Below, piece after piece: positions 25,571-32,361 of a DNA stretch of 41,436 nucleotides (position 1 is its first letter; each line of letters opens with the position of its first letter). Both the position numbers and the translations under genes were made by a program. The stretch covers positions 1-41,436 of the forward strand of contig CATFEX010000021.1 in assembly GCA_949511625.1 (NCBI GenBank), written 5' to 3'. This DNA is from UBA11891 sp003533785. Its GTDB lineage: Bacteria; Bacteroidota; Bacteroidia; Flavobacteriales; Flavobacteriaceae. The notes below the pieces were generated by a model, which was given only the letters and a program-made list of their open reading frames with translations, was not told the DNA's origin and did not search any database.

Positions 25571-25944
25571 AACGGCAGGTCGTCTTCTACTTCATTGGGA
25601 CTTTCATCGGTAGGCTCAAAAGAAGTTGGAGGGGGCATGGGCGGAGTCTCTGAAGGAGCTTGGGAGGAATCCAGAACATCAATGCGCCATCCTTGTATGG
25701 AATTGAAATACTTGGTTTCCCCTTGAGGATTTACCCATTCTCTCCCTTTAAGATTAATTCCAATCTTGACATTTTGCCCCACTTGGAATGCATTGAGTAG
25801 TTCACACTTGTCTTGAACGAACTCCACAATTATGTGTTGGGGATACTGTTCTTCGGTAGTCACTACCACTTCTCGTTTACGAAAACCGTTGTTCCCATAG
25901 GTCTTTGTTTCATCGAGCCACTTAATTTTTCCTTCAATTTCCAT
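25567..25944 (-). CDS. DUF3127 domain protein with SSB-like acidic tail
   Basis: This 125-residue protein is of a Bacteroidota family of unknown function. The first about 85 residues form a probable OB-like beta domain (GKIKWLDETKTYGNNGFRKR, then VEFVQDKCELLNAFQVGQNV and INLKGREWVNP). A Pro/Ser/Glu-rich linker follows, and the protein ends EVEDDLPF. That ending closely mimics the acidic, Pro-Phe-terminated tip of single-stranded DNA-binding protein SSB, which recruits repair and replication proteins. This is visible in the sequence; DNA binding is inference. It is tail-to-tail with the repair glycosylase Tag. Confidence 0.85.
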   Translation of the reverse strand: MEIEGKIKWLDETKTYGNNGFRKREVVVTTEEQYPQHIIVEFVQDKCELLNAFQVGQNVKIGINLKGREWVNPQGETKYFNSIQGWRIDVLDSSQAPSETPPMPPPTSFEPTDESPNEVEDDLPF

Positions 25945-26034
25945 AGAATCGTATTTGCTATAAAAATAACAAAACTTTGGGTTCGCAGCCCTTTTTTCAA
26001 ATTGACTTATCTTAGGGCTTAAGGACTTTATTTC

Positions 26035-27204
26035 ATGCGCAGTGTTTCCTTTTTAATACAAATTAAAAACAGCTGGCTTCTGATTGTTTTTGGTGTGGTA
26101 GCACTGATCCTGTGGAATACAAATTTGTTATTTGACCGACTCAAGACCGAAGAACGAAAAAAAATGGAACTCTGGGCCATGGCACAAAAAGAGTCCATTC
26201 AGAATCTAAGTCCAAGCAATCTTACCCTTGAGGTACTGCTTCAGACAGGTACCAACCCCATGATTCAAGTTAATTCGGAAGGGCAAATTATTGGTTACAA
26301 AAATATTGATTGGGAAAACAATCAAGATTCATTGATCCTATACAAGCAGCTAGAAAGAATCAAAGATCAAAATCAACCCATTCCTATTTATTACAAAAGC
26401 CCAGACATTCCCACCCCCTTGGTAGATCAAAAGTTGTATTATGGAGACTCGAGTACTTTACTCAAGCTCCAATACTATCCATTGGCGCTGCTACTTATTA
26501 TTTTTCTTTTTGGCTTGGTTCTTTATTATGTTTTCAAAACCATCCGGATTTCGGAACAGAACAAGTTGTGGGCTGGAATGGCTAAAGAGACTGCTCATCA
26601 GATTGGAACTCCTCTCTCATCCATGCTAGGATGGATTGCTCTTGGTAAGGAAGGAGGGCTATCGAAACACACCAATCCCTTTAATGAAATGGAAAAAGAT
26701 GTGCAGCGTTTGCAGTTGATCTCTGAGCGTTTTTCCAAAATTGGTTCTCTCCCGCAACTTCTCCCTCTAGATCTAGTAGATTTGACTCAAAAAACACTCA
26801 CCTATTTAAAAAATCGCAGCGCTGATCAGATCCAATTTGAAGCTAGGCTTCCTGAATGTTCTGTGATGATTGATGGAAATCAAGAGCTACTGAGCTGGAC
26901 TTTTGAAAATCTGATTAAAAATGGAATTGATGCGATGAAAGGAGTGGGTACTATTCGAATTTGGATGCAATTGGAGTCAAAGAAAGTACATGTCCACATT
27001 CAGGATACGGGTCAAGGCATAGCCAAAGAGCACCGAAAAAAAATATTTAATCCTGGTTATAGTACCAAAAAAAGAGGCTGGGGTTTGGGACTTTCTTTGG
27101 CCAAAAGAATCGTTGAAAACTATCATCAAGGGCGATTGAGGATTGAAAAAACGGAAATTGGAGTAGGCACTACTTTTTGTCTCAGCCTATCTTTGGCAGA
27201 CTAG
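26035..27204 (+). CDS. Membrane sensor histidine kinase (orphan)
   Basis: This 389-residue sensor kinase has two membrane segments (about 15-33 and 148-168) flanking a roughly 115-residue periplasmic domain of no recognised type. There is no obvious HAMP; the second helix runs almost directly into the H-box, AKETAHQIGTPLSSMLGW, with phospho-acceptor His188. The ATPase domain has the N-box (ENLIKNGIDAMKG, about 291-303), G1 box DTGQGIAKEH and G2 box RGWGLGLSLAKRIVENY. No response regulator is adjacent. It is divergent from DUF3127 and converges with the HIT gene by a four-base overlap. The signal is unknown. Confidence 0.9.
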   Translation: MRSVSFLIQIKNSWLLIVFGVVALILWNTNLLFDRLKTEERKKMELWAMAQKESIQNLSPSNLTLEVLLQTGTNPMIQVNSEGQIIGYKNIDWENNQDSLILYKQLERIKDQNQPIPIYYKSPDIPTPLVDQKLYYGDSSTLLKLQYYPLALLLIIFLFGLVLYYVFKTIRISEQNKLWAGMAKETAHQIGTPLSSMLGWIALGKEGGLSKHTNPFNEMEKDVQRLQLISERFSKIGSLPQLLPLDLVDLTQKTLTYLKNRSADQIQFEARLPECSVMIDGNQELLSWTFENLIKNGIDAMKGVGTIRIWMQLESKKVHVHIQDTGQGIAKEHRKKIFNPGYSTKKRGWGLGLSLAKRIVENYHQGRLRIEKTEIGVGTTFCLSLSLAD

Positions 27205-27590
27205 ATTGAAGCTGAAATTTTCTCAGCCATTTTCTGCAGGGCTTCTGAGGTCATGACTATTTTTTTTTGAAAGTTCACATCGTCCATTTTATTCAAGGGA
27301 ATGAGATGTACATGGACATGGGGCACTTCTAATCCAATAACACTCATCCCAACGCGTTGACAGGGAACTGCTTTTCGAAGTCCCAAAGCAACTGTCCTTG
27401 AAAAGGCCATCAAAGCCATATAAGCAGAAGGTTTCATATCCATGATCCGATCCGTTTCTTCTTTAGGAATGCATAAAGTATGCCCAGCAGCATTCGGGTT
27501 GATGTCTAGAAAAGCCAAATGGTGGTTATCCTCTGCGACTTTGTAGCAAGGGATTTCGCCGTTGACTATTTTGGTAAAAAGACTTGGCAT
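27201..27590 (-). CDS. HIT family protein (nucleotide hydrolase/transferase)
   Basis: This is a small HIT-domain protein of 129 residues, Hint-like in size. The histidine triad is complete: HVHVHLIPL with His91, His93 and His95. The opening SLFTKIVNGEIPCYKVAED and AGHTLCIPKEE are typical. It probably cleaves nucleoside phosphoramidates or AMP-adducts; the physiological substrate is unknown. The start codon abuts the stop codon of greA, so the two are co-transcribed. Confidence 0.92.
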   Translation of the reverse strand: MPSLFTKIVNGEIPCYKVAEDNHHLAFLDINPNAAGHTLCIPKEETDRIMDMKPSAYMALMAFSRTVALGLRKAVPCQRVGMSVIGLEVPHVHVHLIPLNKMDDVNFQKKIVMTSEALQKMAEKISASI

Positions 27591-28067
27591 CTAATCGCGA
27601 CTAATGGTGAGTATCTCTAAACCAATCGTTCCGTTGGGTACGGTTATTTCGGCCACCTCTCCAACAGATTTGCCCAGTAGTCCTTTACCTATGGGAGACT
27701 CAACGGAGATTTTTCCAGCGGCAAGATCGGCTTCGGATTGAGCAACCAATTTATATTTAACTACTTGCTTATTCATTTGATTCATCACCTCAACGGTGGA
27801 ATGAATCAACACTTTGGAAGTGTCCAAGTCGGATTCATTGATGATACGCGCATTTGCCAAGGTTTGTTCCATTTTGGAAATTTGCATCTCAAGCAGTCCT
27901 TGGGCTTCTTTAGCGGCATCGTATTCTGCATTTTCGCTCAAATCCCCTTTATCGCGTGCTTCTGCGATGGCTTGGGAGGCTTTGGGACGCTCAACGTCCT
28001 TGAGCTGATTGAGCTCATCTCGTAATTTTTTCAACCCTTCAGGGGTATAATATGATACTTTACTCAT
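27591..28067 (-). CDS. greA: Transcription elongation factor GreA
   Basis: GreA rescues backtracked RNA polymerase by stimulating transcript cleavage. From ATG 28067 it is 158 residues, the standard length. The N-terminal coiled coil contains the acidic tip (ARDKGDLSENAEYDAAKE with the catalytic acidic pair), and the C-terminal FKBP-like domain ends in PNGTIGLEILTISRD. I rejected the longer frame to 28247 because GreA proteins begin MSKVSYYTPEGLKKL-like here, and the extension overlaps the divergent gene. hit follows directly downstream. Confidence 0.96.
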   Translation of the reverse strand: MSKVSYYTPEGLKKLRDELNQLKDVERPKASQAIAEARDKGDLSENAEYDAAKEAQGLLEMQISKMEQTLANARIINESDLDTSKVLIHSTVEVMNQMNKQVVKYKLVAQSEADLAAGKISVESPIGKGLLGKSVGEVAEITVPNGTIGLEILTISRD

Positions 28068-28089
28068 AATTTTGGCTTGAAAATAAAAA

Positions 28090-28108
28090 TCCCAAAAAGT
28101 CTTTGGGA
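28090..28108. repeat. Inverted repeat between greA and the Rieske-like gene
   Basis: TCCCAAA (28090-28096), AAGTC and TTTGGGA (28102-28108) form a perfect 7-bp inverted repeat in the divergent 61-base region. It could be an operator or a hairpin in the greA leader. A similar TCCCA-AAA-TGGGA element lies before dxs. Confidence 0.4.
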
Positions 28109-28128
28109 CATCAAACAAATATAAGGAA

Positions 28129-28581
28129 TTGGATTTTTTTATAGAAAAAAGACATTGGATTATAGTGATATGCTGGCTTACCTCTGCAATCTCCTGTAGT
28201 AAAAATAATATTATCCGTAACCCATATGTGTCGGATGTCCCTATCAATTATCAAGTCAATTTAAATTTACCACAGTACGATGCCCTACGTTTTGTGGGAG
28301 GCAGTGCATTTATTTATCAGGCAGGCTTGAAAGGTGTCTTGCTGTACAACCTGAATGGGCAAACTTTCCTTGCTTGGGAGGCCACTTGTCCCAACCACAT
28401 TCCAAGAGAGTGCTCTCAATTACAACTGGATGTCCCATTAGCACGTTGTGGCTGTGAGAACTTTGAATACAACCTAGTCAATGGACAACTCCTGAATGGG
28501 GATGAAAACACCAATACCGCCTACCCGCTGATCAATTACCAAGTAGAAGTATTCAATTCCTTCCTAACAATCCGCAACTAA
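28129..28581 (+). CDS. Rieske-like lipoprotein with altered cluster ligands
   Basis: This is a 150-residue protein with a signal peptide and probable lipobox (TSAISC, Cys23) if it starts at TTG 28129; no ATG is available in this frame before the signal sequence, though GTG 28165 is another candidate. The rest follows the Rieske beta-sandwich layout, ending with a LINYQVEVFNSFLTIRN-type strand. The expected CxH and CxxH cluster motifs are replaced by CPNH (Cys87, His90), an extra Cys95, and CGCE (Cys107, Cys109, Glu110). It may bind another metal centre or none. It is tail-to-tail with the TonB receptor. Confidence 0.75.
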   Translation: MDFFIEKRHWIIVICWLTSAISCSKNNIIRNPYVSDVPINYQVNLNLPQYDALRFVGGSAFIYQAGLKGVLLYNLNGQTFLAWEATCPNHIPRECSQLQLDVPLARCGCENFEYNLVNGQLLNGDENTNTAYPLINYQVEVFNSFLTIRN

Positions 28582-30794
28582 AAGGTCAGGGTCATTCCTA
28601 TGAGAAAGTTTGTCCCTGCTTGAGGATAATATCCTGCTCCCTCAATGGTTGTGGTTTCTCCTGCATTGGACCAAGTATCGTCATACGTATAAAAATACCC
28701 ATTGGAAACATACTGTTCATTGAACAAATTATTTACCAATAAACTGAGCTGTACCTCTTGAAACCACTTATTGGGTGTCCAGCGGTAAGACGCATTCAAA
28801 TCAGACACAAAATAAGCGGGTAATTCAGAGGTTTTTGAGTCGATATTTCCCATATACTGTGCACTGATGTACTTTGAGAGGAGCGCCAACTGAAAATTTG
28901 TGTTGGGTACAAAAACCAAAGCGTTTCCTGCAATTACACTGGGGGAGTATGCCAATTTGGTAGTCCCCAGATTGGAAAGTTGTCCATCGCGTTGGAAAAA
29001 ATAATCCAAATTTTCGTTTCTGCTGAGCGCCAGGTTGGGTTGCCAGAACCATTGGGGAGCAAGCTGCACTTTGGCTTCCATTTCAAACCCAATTCTTCGA
29101 CTGTTTCCTATATTTTCCCTAATAGGACTACCTACTTCATCCAGCGCCCCCGTTAATGCAAGTTGATCCTTATAAGCCATCCAGTAAGCATTGACTTGCA
29201 ATCGAAGTTTGGGCTGATTATAACGCCACCCCAATTCGAAATCATTTAGTTTTTCAGGAACAGGATTGCCATTTTCATAGTCTGTGCGATTGGGTTCTCT
29301 TTGTGCTCGTGCGTAGGAAAAAAAGAAGCGTTGGTTTTCAGAAGCTTTATAGGTGATTCCAGCCTTTGGGTTGAAAAAAGAAAAGCGATCGTCTACCGTA
29401 AATGATGAAGGCCCTGCTACTTGACCCGCAACTTCATAATTGACATTCCGTAGCTGAAGATCCAAGTAGCCAATCCATTGGTCTGAGAGGGCTTGGGTCC
29501 ACTTCGCAAAAATACTGCTTTCAATTTTTGTTCCTGTATTTTCATAAAAACGATGCTTGGGGAGTACCTCCCCTGCTTGCTGAGCCCATAATAATTCCCC
29601 AAAATGGTCTCCAATATATTGACTGTAGAAGGCACCCAAATTCAGAGTGGTCTTTTCTTTTTGGAAATTTAGCCCCAGGTTCGCCACATAATAATCATTA
29701 TCTAGCCATTTGCGCTGGACATTCTCTGTGGCTGTTATTTGGGAATCCCCAATGGTCAAGCTGGGCAGTTGCAAATAAGCAAATGATGTATCTCCGCCAA
29801 ATGTGATGTTCTCATCTTCCCATTGATCGTAATACTCCTCGTAATAGCCACGTCCATAGGTATAGTTTAAACCTAATGAAAAATCCCAATTGGGATTGAG
29901 TTGCTGGGTCCAATGGAATTGATAGTGATCTTGTTGATAATTGTCCACTTGATTGTCGTAAAACCCTGTTAATTCACCGCTATTAGAATATATTTCGCCA
30001 GTAGGATTGTAGGTGCGATTGCTTTCCAATGTTGTAGCATCCACCCCCCAGTAAGATTGATACGTAATCTCATGTCCTCCAAAACCAAGTAGCTTGATGA
30101 GTGTATTCTCATCTTGGTAGGCCGCCTGAAGAAAAAAGGACTTAAGGTTTGCGCTTGCTCGGTCTACATATCCATCAGATACAATTTTTCCCAAACGCCC
30201 AGATATTTCAAACCCATTGGCGAATTGACCGGTTGAGAATTGAAGGGTGTTTTTTAAGGTATTAAAACTCCCGCCGCTTTGTGACCAGCGGGCATACGAT
30301 TCAGAAGCGACCGCTTGTGTCAATAAATTTAAACTAGCCCCGAAAGCCGCATTACCATTCGTTGAAGTACCAACTCCTCGCTGGAGTTGAAAACTAGAGA
30401 CAGAAGAAGCAAAATCGGGTAAATCAACCCAAAAAGTACCTTGAGATTCAGCATCATTGTACGGAATCCCATTAATGGTTACGTTAACAGATCGTGCATC
30501 TCCCCCACGAACGCGTATGCCCGTATAGCCAATTCCATTTCCCGCATCACTGGTGGTCACCACTGCTGGCAGATAGTTCAACAAAATAGGAATGTCCTGT
30601 CCTAAATTGCGCGAGGCAATCTCCTCTTGAGTGAGATTTGTGAAGGCTACGGGTGTATCTTCGTTCACTCTAAGTCCTGATACTTTCACCTCTTCTAGCG
30701 AAACGGTGGCAACACTGTCTTGTATTGCTGTGTTTTGAGCAACCAAGGTTGGCAAAGCTCCAAATAAAACTAAAAAACGTATAACTGTTTTCAT
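28578..30794 (-). CDS. TonB-dependent outer-membrane receptor, probably for thiamine
   Basis: This is a 738-residue outer-membrane active importer. After the signal peptide (about 1-19) comes a TonB-box-like VSLEEVKVSGLR, the plug domain with GIGYTGIRVRGGDARSVNVT and INGIPYNDAESQG, then a 22-strand barrel ending in the aromatic FLIGMTLTF. It lacks the long N-terminal CarboxypepD repeat of SusC-type receptors. A TPP riboswitch lies directly upstream and thiamine transport genes precede that, so thiamine or a phosphorylated or precursor form is the likely substrate. A promoter sits before the riboswitch. The start codon is embedded in CATTCGAATG. Confidence 0.9.
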   Translation of the reverse strand: MKTVIRFLVLFGALPTLVAQNTAIQDSVATVSLEEVKVSGLRVNEDTPVAFTNLTQEEIASRNLGQDIPILLNYLPAVVTTSDAGNGIGYTGIRVRGGDARSVNVTINGIPYNDAESQGTFWVDLPDFASSVSSFQLQRGVGTSTNGNAAFGASLNLLTQAVASESYARWSQSGGSFNTLKNTLQFSTGQFANGFEISGRLGKIVSDGYVDRASANLKSFFLQAAYQDENTLIKLLGFGGHEITYQSYWGVDATTLESNRTYNPTGEIYSNSGELTGFYDNQVDNYQQDHYQFHWTQQLNPNWDFSLGLNYTYGRGYYEEYYDQWEDENITFGGDTSFAYLQLPSLTIGDSQITATENVQRKWLDNDYYVANLGLNFQKEKTTLNLGAFYSQYIGDHFGELLWAQQAGEVLPKHRFYENTGTKIESSIFAKWTQALSDQWIGYLDLQLRNVNYEVAGQVAGPSSFTVDDRFSFFNPKAGITYKASENQRFFFSYARAQREPNRTDYENGNPVPEKLNDFELGWRYNQPKLRLQVNAYWMAYKDQLALTGALDEVGSPIRENIGNSRRIGFEMEAKVQLAPQWFWQPNLALSRNENLDYFFQRDGQLSNLGTTKLAYSPSVIAGNALVFVPNTNFQLALLSKYISAQYMGNIDSKTSELPAYFVSDLNASYRWTPNKWFQEVQLSLLVNNLFNEQYVSNGYFYTYDDTWSNAGETTTIEGAGYYPQAGTNFLIGMTLTF

Positions 30795-30823
30795 TCGAAT
30801 GTTTTTATTCGAATAAAAGGGGT
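30792..30823 (-). promoter_or_regulatory. Likely expression platform of the TPP riboswitch
   Basis: On the transcript, ACCCCUUU (30823-30816) is an exact 8-base complement of AAAGGGGU in the aptamer (30920-30913). It overlaps a 16-base palindrome (30803-30818) and is followed by two copies of AUUCGAAU separated by AAAAAC; the second copy runs into the AUG of the receptor gene. These elements allow mutually exclusive pairings that would expose or hide the start codon. The pairing logic is inference; the repeats are directly visible. Confidence 0.6.
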
Positions 30824-30849
30824 CGTTATTCTTAAGTTAATAAATTGCG

Positions 30850-30923
30850 AAAAATGTCCCTTGGCAGCATTACCTGCCCAGGTTCAATGGGTATAATCTC
30901 AGCCACTAGGGCACCCCTTTGAG
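30850..30923 (-). promoter_or_regulatory. TPP riboswitch (THI-box) aptamer
   Basis: Read on the minus strand, the conserved THI-element blocks occur in order: GGGGTGCC, GGCTGAGATTATACCC, TGAACCTG, then GCAGGTAATGCTGCC and AAGGGA. These are the core of the thiamine-pyrophosphate aptamer (P2/P3 with CUGAGA, P4/P5 with the GUAAUGC loop). The closing P1 stem is short (AAA with UUU), so the exact ends are uncertain. It lies in the roughly 130-base leader of the TonB-dependent receptor and should lower receptor synthesis when TPP is plentiful. Confidence 0.95.
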
Positions 30924-30929
30924 ATGGAG

Positions 30930-30960
30930 TAAAGCTAAATAAACCTTGAGTTTAAATCAA
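30930..30960 (-). promoter_or_regulatory. Probable promoter of the TPP-controlled receptor gene
   Basis: On the minus strand, TTG (30960-30958) and TAGCTTTA (30937-30930) are separated by 20 bases, one mismatch from the Bacteroidota consensus. The start would fall near 30925, just at the 5' edge of the aptamer. The -33 element overlaps the last codons of the kinase gene. Confidence 0.5.
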
Positions 30961-31521
30961 GGATTTTTCCCATTTCTTAAGTGCAGTAATCGCATTTTGT
31001 AATCGAGAGGTGTGTTTACCCCCTACCAGAGCATAGGGAAGGTTGTGTTTATCCAATTGATATTTGAAAGACTCAAACATTTCTTCGCGTGCCGCTGGAC
31101 GATCCCTCAGGTCGTCTCTAACCCAAGGAAGGTCTGGTTGGGTGAGCAAATAGAAATCGTAGTGATAGTCTTGAACCGCTTTTTTGATTTCTGGGGCGCA
31201 ATAGCCCTCAAAATGAGTTTGAGACCAGACTTGTGTCACCAATGCATTCGTATCACAAAACAACCATTTCTCAGCCGAAAGAAGGCGTTCATTTTCCCAG
31301 CGTATTTGTCCACGAACGATATGGGGAAGGTCGGCCAAGGCACACACAGCTTGTTCACGTTCCCATTTTTCTTGGAGATAGGTGCGGGCAAACTCTGGTA
31401 CCCATTGGGTTTTGAAATGGGCTGCTAGGCCTTGAGCCAAACTTGTTTTTCCAGTAGACTCTGGACCGTATAGAACTATGCGATAGAGGTCTTTGACTGT
31501 TTGTTGAGATATTGTTTCCAT
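30952..31521 (-). CDS. NadR-like P-loop kinase (AAA family), possibly a vitamin-trapping kinase
   Basis: This 189-residue ATPase resembles the ribosylnicotinamide kinase domain of NadR. Walker A is GPESTGKTSL at about 19-28, followed by the NadR-like VPEFARTYL segment, FCDTNALVTQVWS and LLTQPDLPWVRDDLRDR (lid and Walker-B region). I use ATG 31521; a TTG at 31536 gives five more residues. It overlaps the upstream PnuC-type gene by 46 bases. NadR-like kinases usually phosphorylate nicotinamide riboside, but with the thiamine-binding protein and TPP-controlled receptor beside it, it may instead trap thiamine or a precursor by phosphorylation. That is inference. Confidence 0.85.
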   Translation of the reverse strand: METISQQTVKDLYRIVLYGPESTGKTSLAQGLAAHFKTQWVPEFARTYLQEKWEREQAVCALADLPHIVRGQIRWENERLLSAEKWLFCDTNALVTQVWSQTHFEGYCAPEIKKAVQDYHYDFYLLTQPDLPWVRDDLRDRPAAREEMFESFKYQLDKHNLPYALVGGKHTSRLQNAITALKKWEKSLI

Positions 31522-32114
31522 GATTGATAGCCCCAAAAGGCCAGAAAGGTGAAGATAACAAACTGAAGGCTGGTTAGAGTCAAGCCCTTATAATAATAGA
31601 GTGGAATAGAGATGCAATCCCCAATTATCCAAAAAATCCAATTTTCAATTTTTCGTTTGGCCATGAGCCACATCCCAACAAAAAATAATGCGGTAGTGAA
31701 AGTGTCTACATAGGCTGTCCAAGTGGTCCATCGCTCCCAATAGCTATAAATAAAACCAACAAAAATAAGCGTACCCATGAACAATAAAAGTGCTTGTATC
31801 CATTCTTTAATAGAGGTTATGGAAATTGGATTTATACGTTGATTTCCTTTTTTTTGAGTCCAGTAATACCAGCCGAAAATACTCATAATAAAATAGTAGG
31901 CATTGATAAGCATATCTCCCAATAAGCCCGCTTTCCATAAAAGATAGACAAAAAGTGCTGTGGAGAGCATTCCCGTTGGAAAAACGGCAATCTTATTTTG
32001 TTTGGAATACCACACACTGGCAAAACCGAAAAGCACCGCTGTGATTTCAATACCTATCGTTGCCCAACTATACGCTTTATAGGGCTCAAACAAAAATTCA
32101 AAAACTGGGGACAT
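31476..32114 (-). CDS. PnuC-family vitamin transporter, probably PnuT (thiamine)
   Basis: This is a 212-residue inner-membrane protein with about seven hydrophobic segments and the PnuC-family signature LLGDMLINAYYFIMSIFGWY followed by YW. PnuC proteins move nicotinamide riboside by facilitated diffusion; the related PnuT of Bacteroidota moves thiamine and is found with TPP-regulated receptors. The surrounding thiamine genes favour PnuT. It overlaps the thiamine-binding gene by 17 bases upstream and the kinase gene by 46 bases downstream, consistent with a tightly coupled uptake-and-phosphorylation unit. Substrate choice between the two vitamins cannot be read by eye. Confidence 0.85.
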   Translation of the reverse strand: MSPVFEFLFEPYKAYSWATIGIEITAVLFGFASVWYSKQNKIAVFPTGMLSTALFVYLLWKAGLLGDMLINAYYFIMSIFGWYYWTQKKGNQRINPISITSIKEWIQALLLFMGTLIFVGFIYSYWERWTTWTAYVDTFTTALFFVGMWLMAKRKIENWIFWIIGDCISIPLYYYKGLTLTSLQFVIFTFLAFWGYQSWKQYLNKQSKTSIA

Positions 32115-32358
32115 AACTGCTGCGATCTCCTTTAAACAATTTCATTTGAAGCACCACTGCCTTTTCATTTTCAAAAGCCTCCTGAATGGCTGTTGTCAGA
32201 AAGTTCATAAGGCTTTGGTATTCCCCATATATTTGGGTACTCAAAGGGGTTTCCTTAACTGTAAACCCAGAAGCACGAAGATTTTTGATAAAGTCTTTGA
32301 TGGTTGGTTCAAAGTTGTCTTGAAGCGGAGAGAGGGTTAATTCTACTGAAAGTTGCAT
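32098..32358 (-). CDS. Thiamine-binding protein, YkoF/MTH1187 (DUF77) family
   Basis: This 86-residue single-domain protein has a ferredoxin-like pattern: a strand SVELTLSPLQ, a helix IKDFIKNLRASG, a strand FTVKETPLSTQIYGEY, then a helix ending AFENEKAVVLQMKL. This is the arrangement of the MTH1187/YkoF family, some members of which bind thiamine or its pyrimidine precursor. It carries no signal peptide, so it is cytoplasmic. It lies 3 bases after the phosphopantetheinyl transferase gene and overlaps the PnuC-type gene. It may hand imported thiamine to the kinase, or sense it; the role is inference. Confidence 0.82.
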   Translation of the reverse strand: MQLSVELTLSPLQDNFEPTIKDFIKNLRASGFTVKETPLSTQIYGEYQSLMNFLTTAIQEAFENEKAVVLQMKLFKGDRSSYVPSF

Positions 32359-32361
32359 GGG

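Noticed and set aside
28068..28247. 60-residue N-terminal extension of GreA
   Set aside because: GreA of normal length starts at 28067, and the extension would overlap the Rieske-like gene and the inverted repeat.
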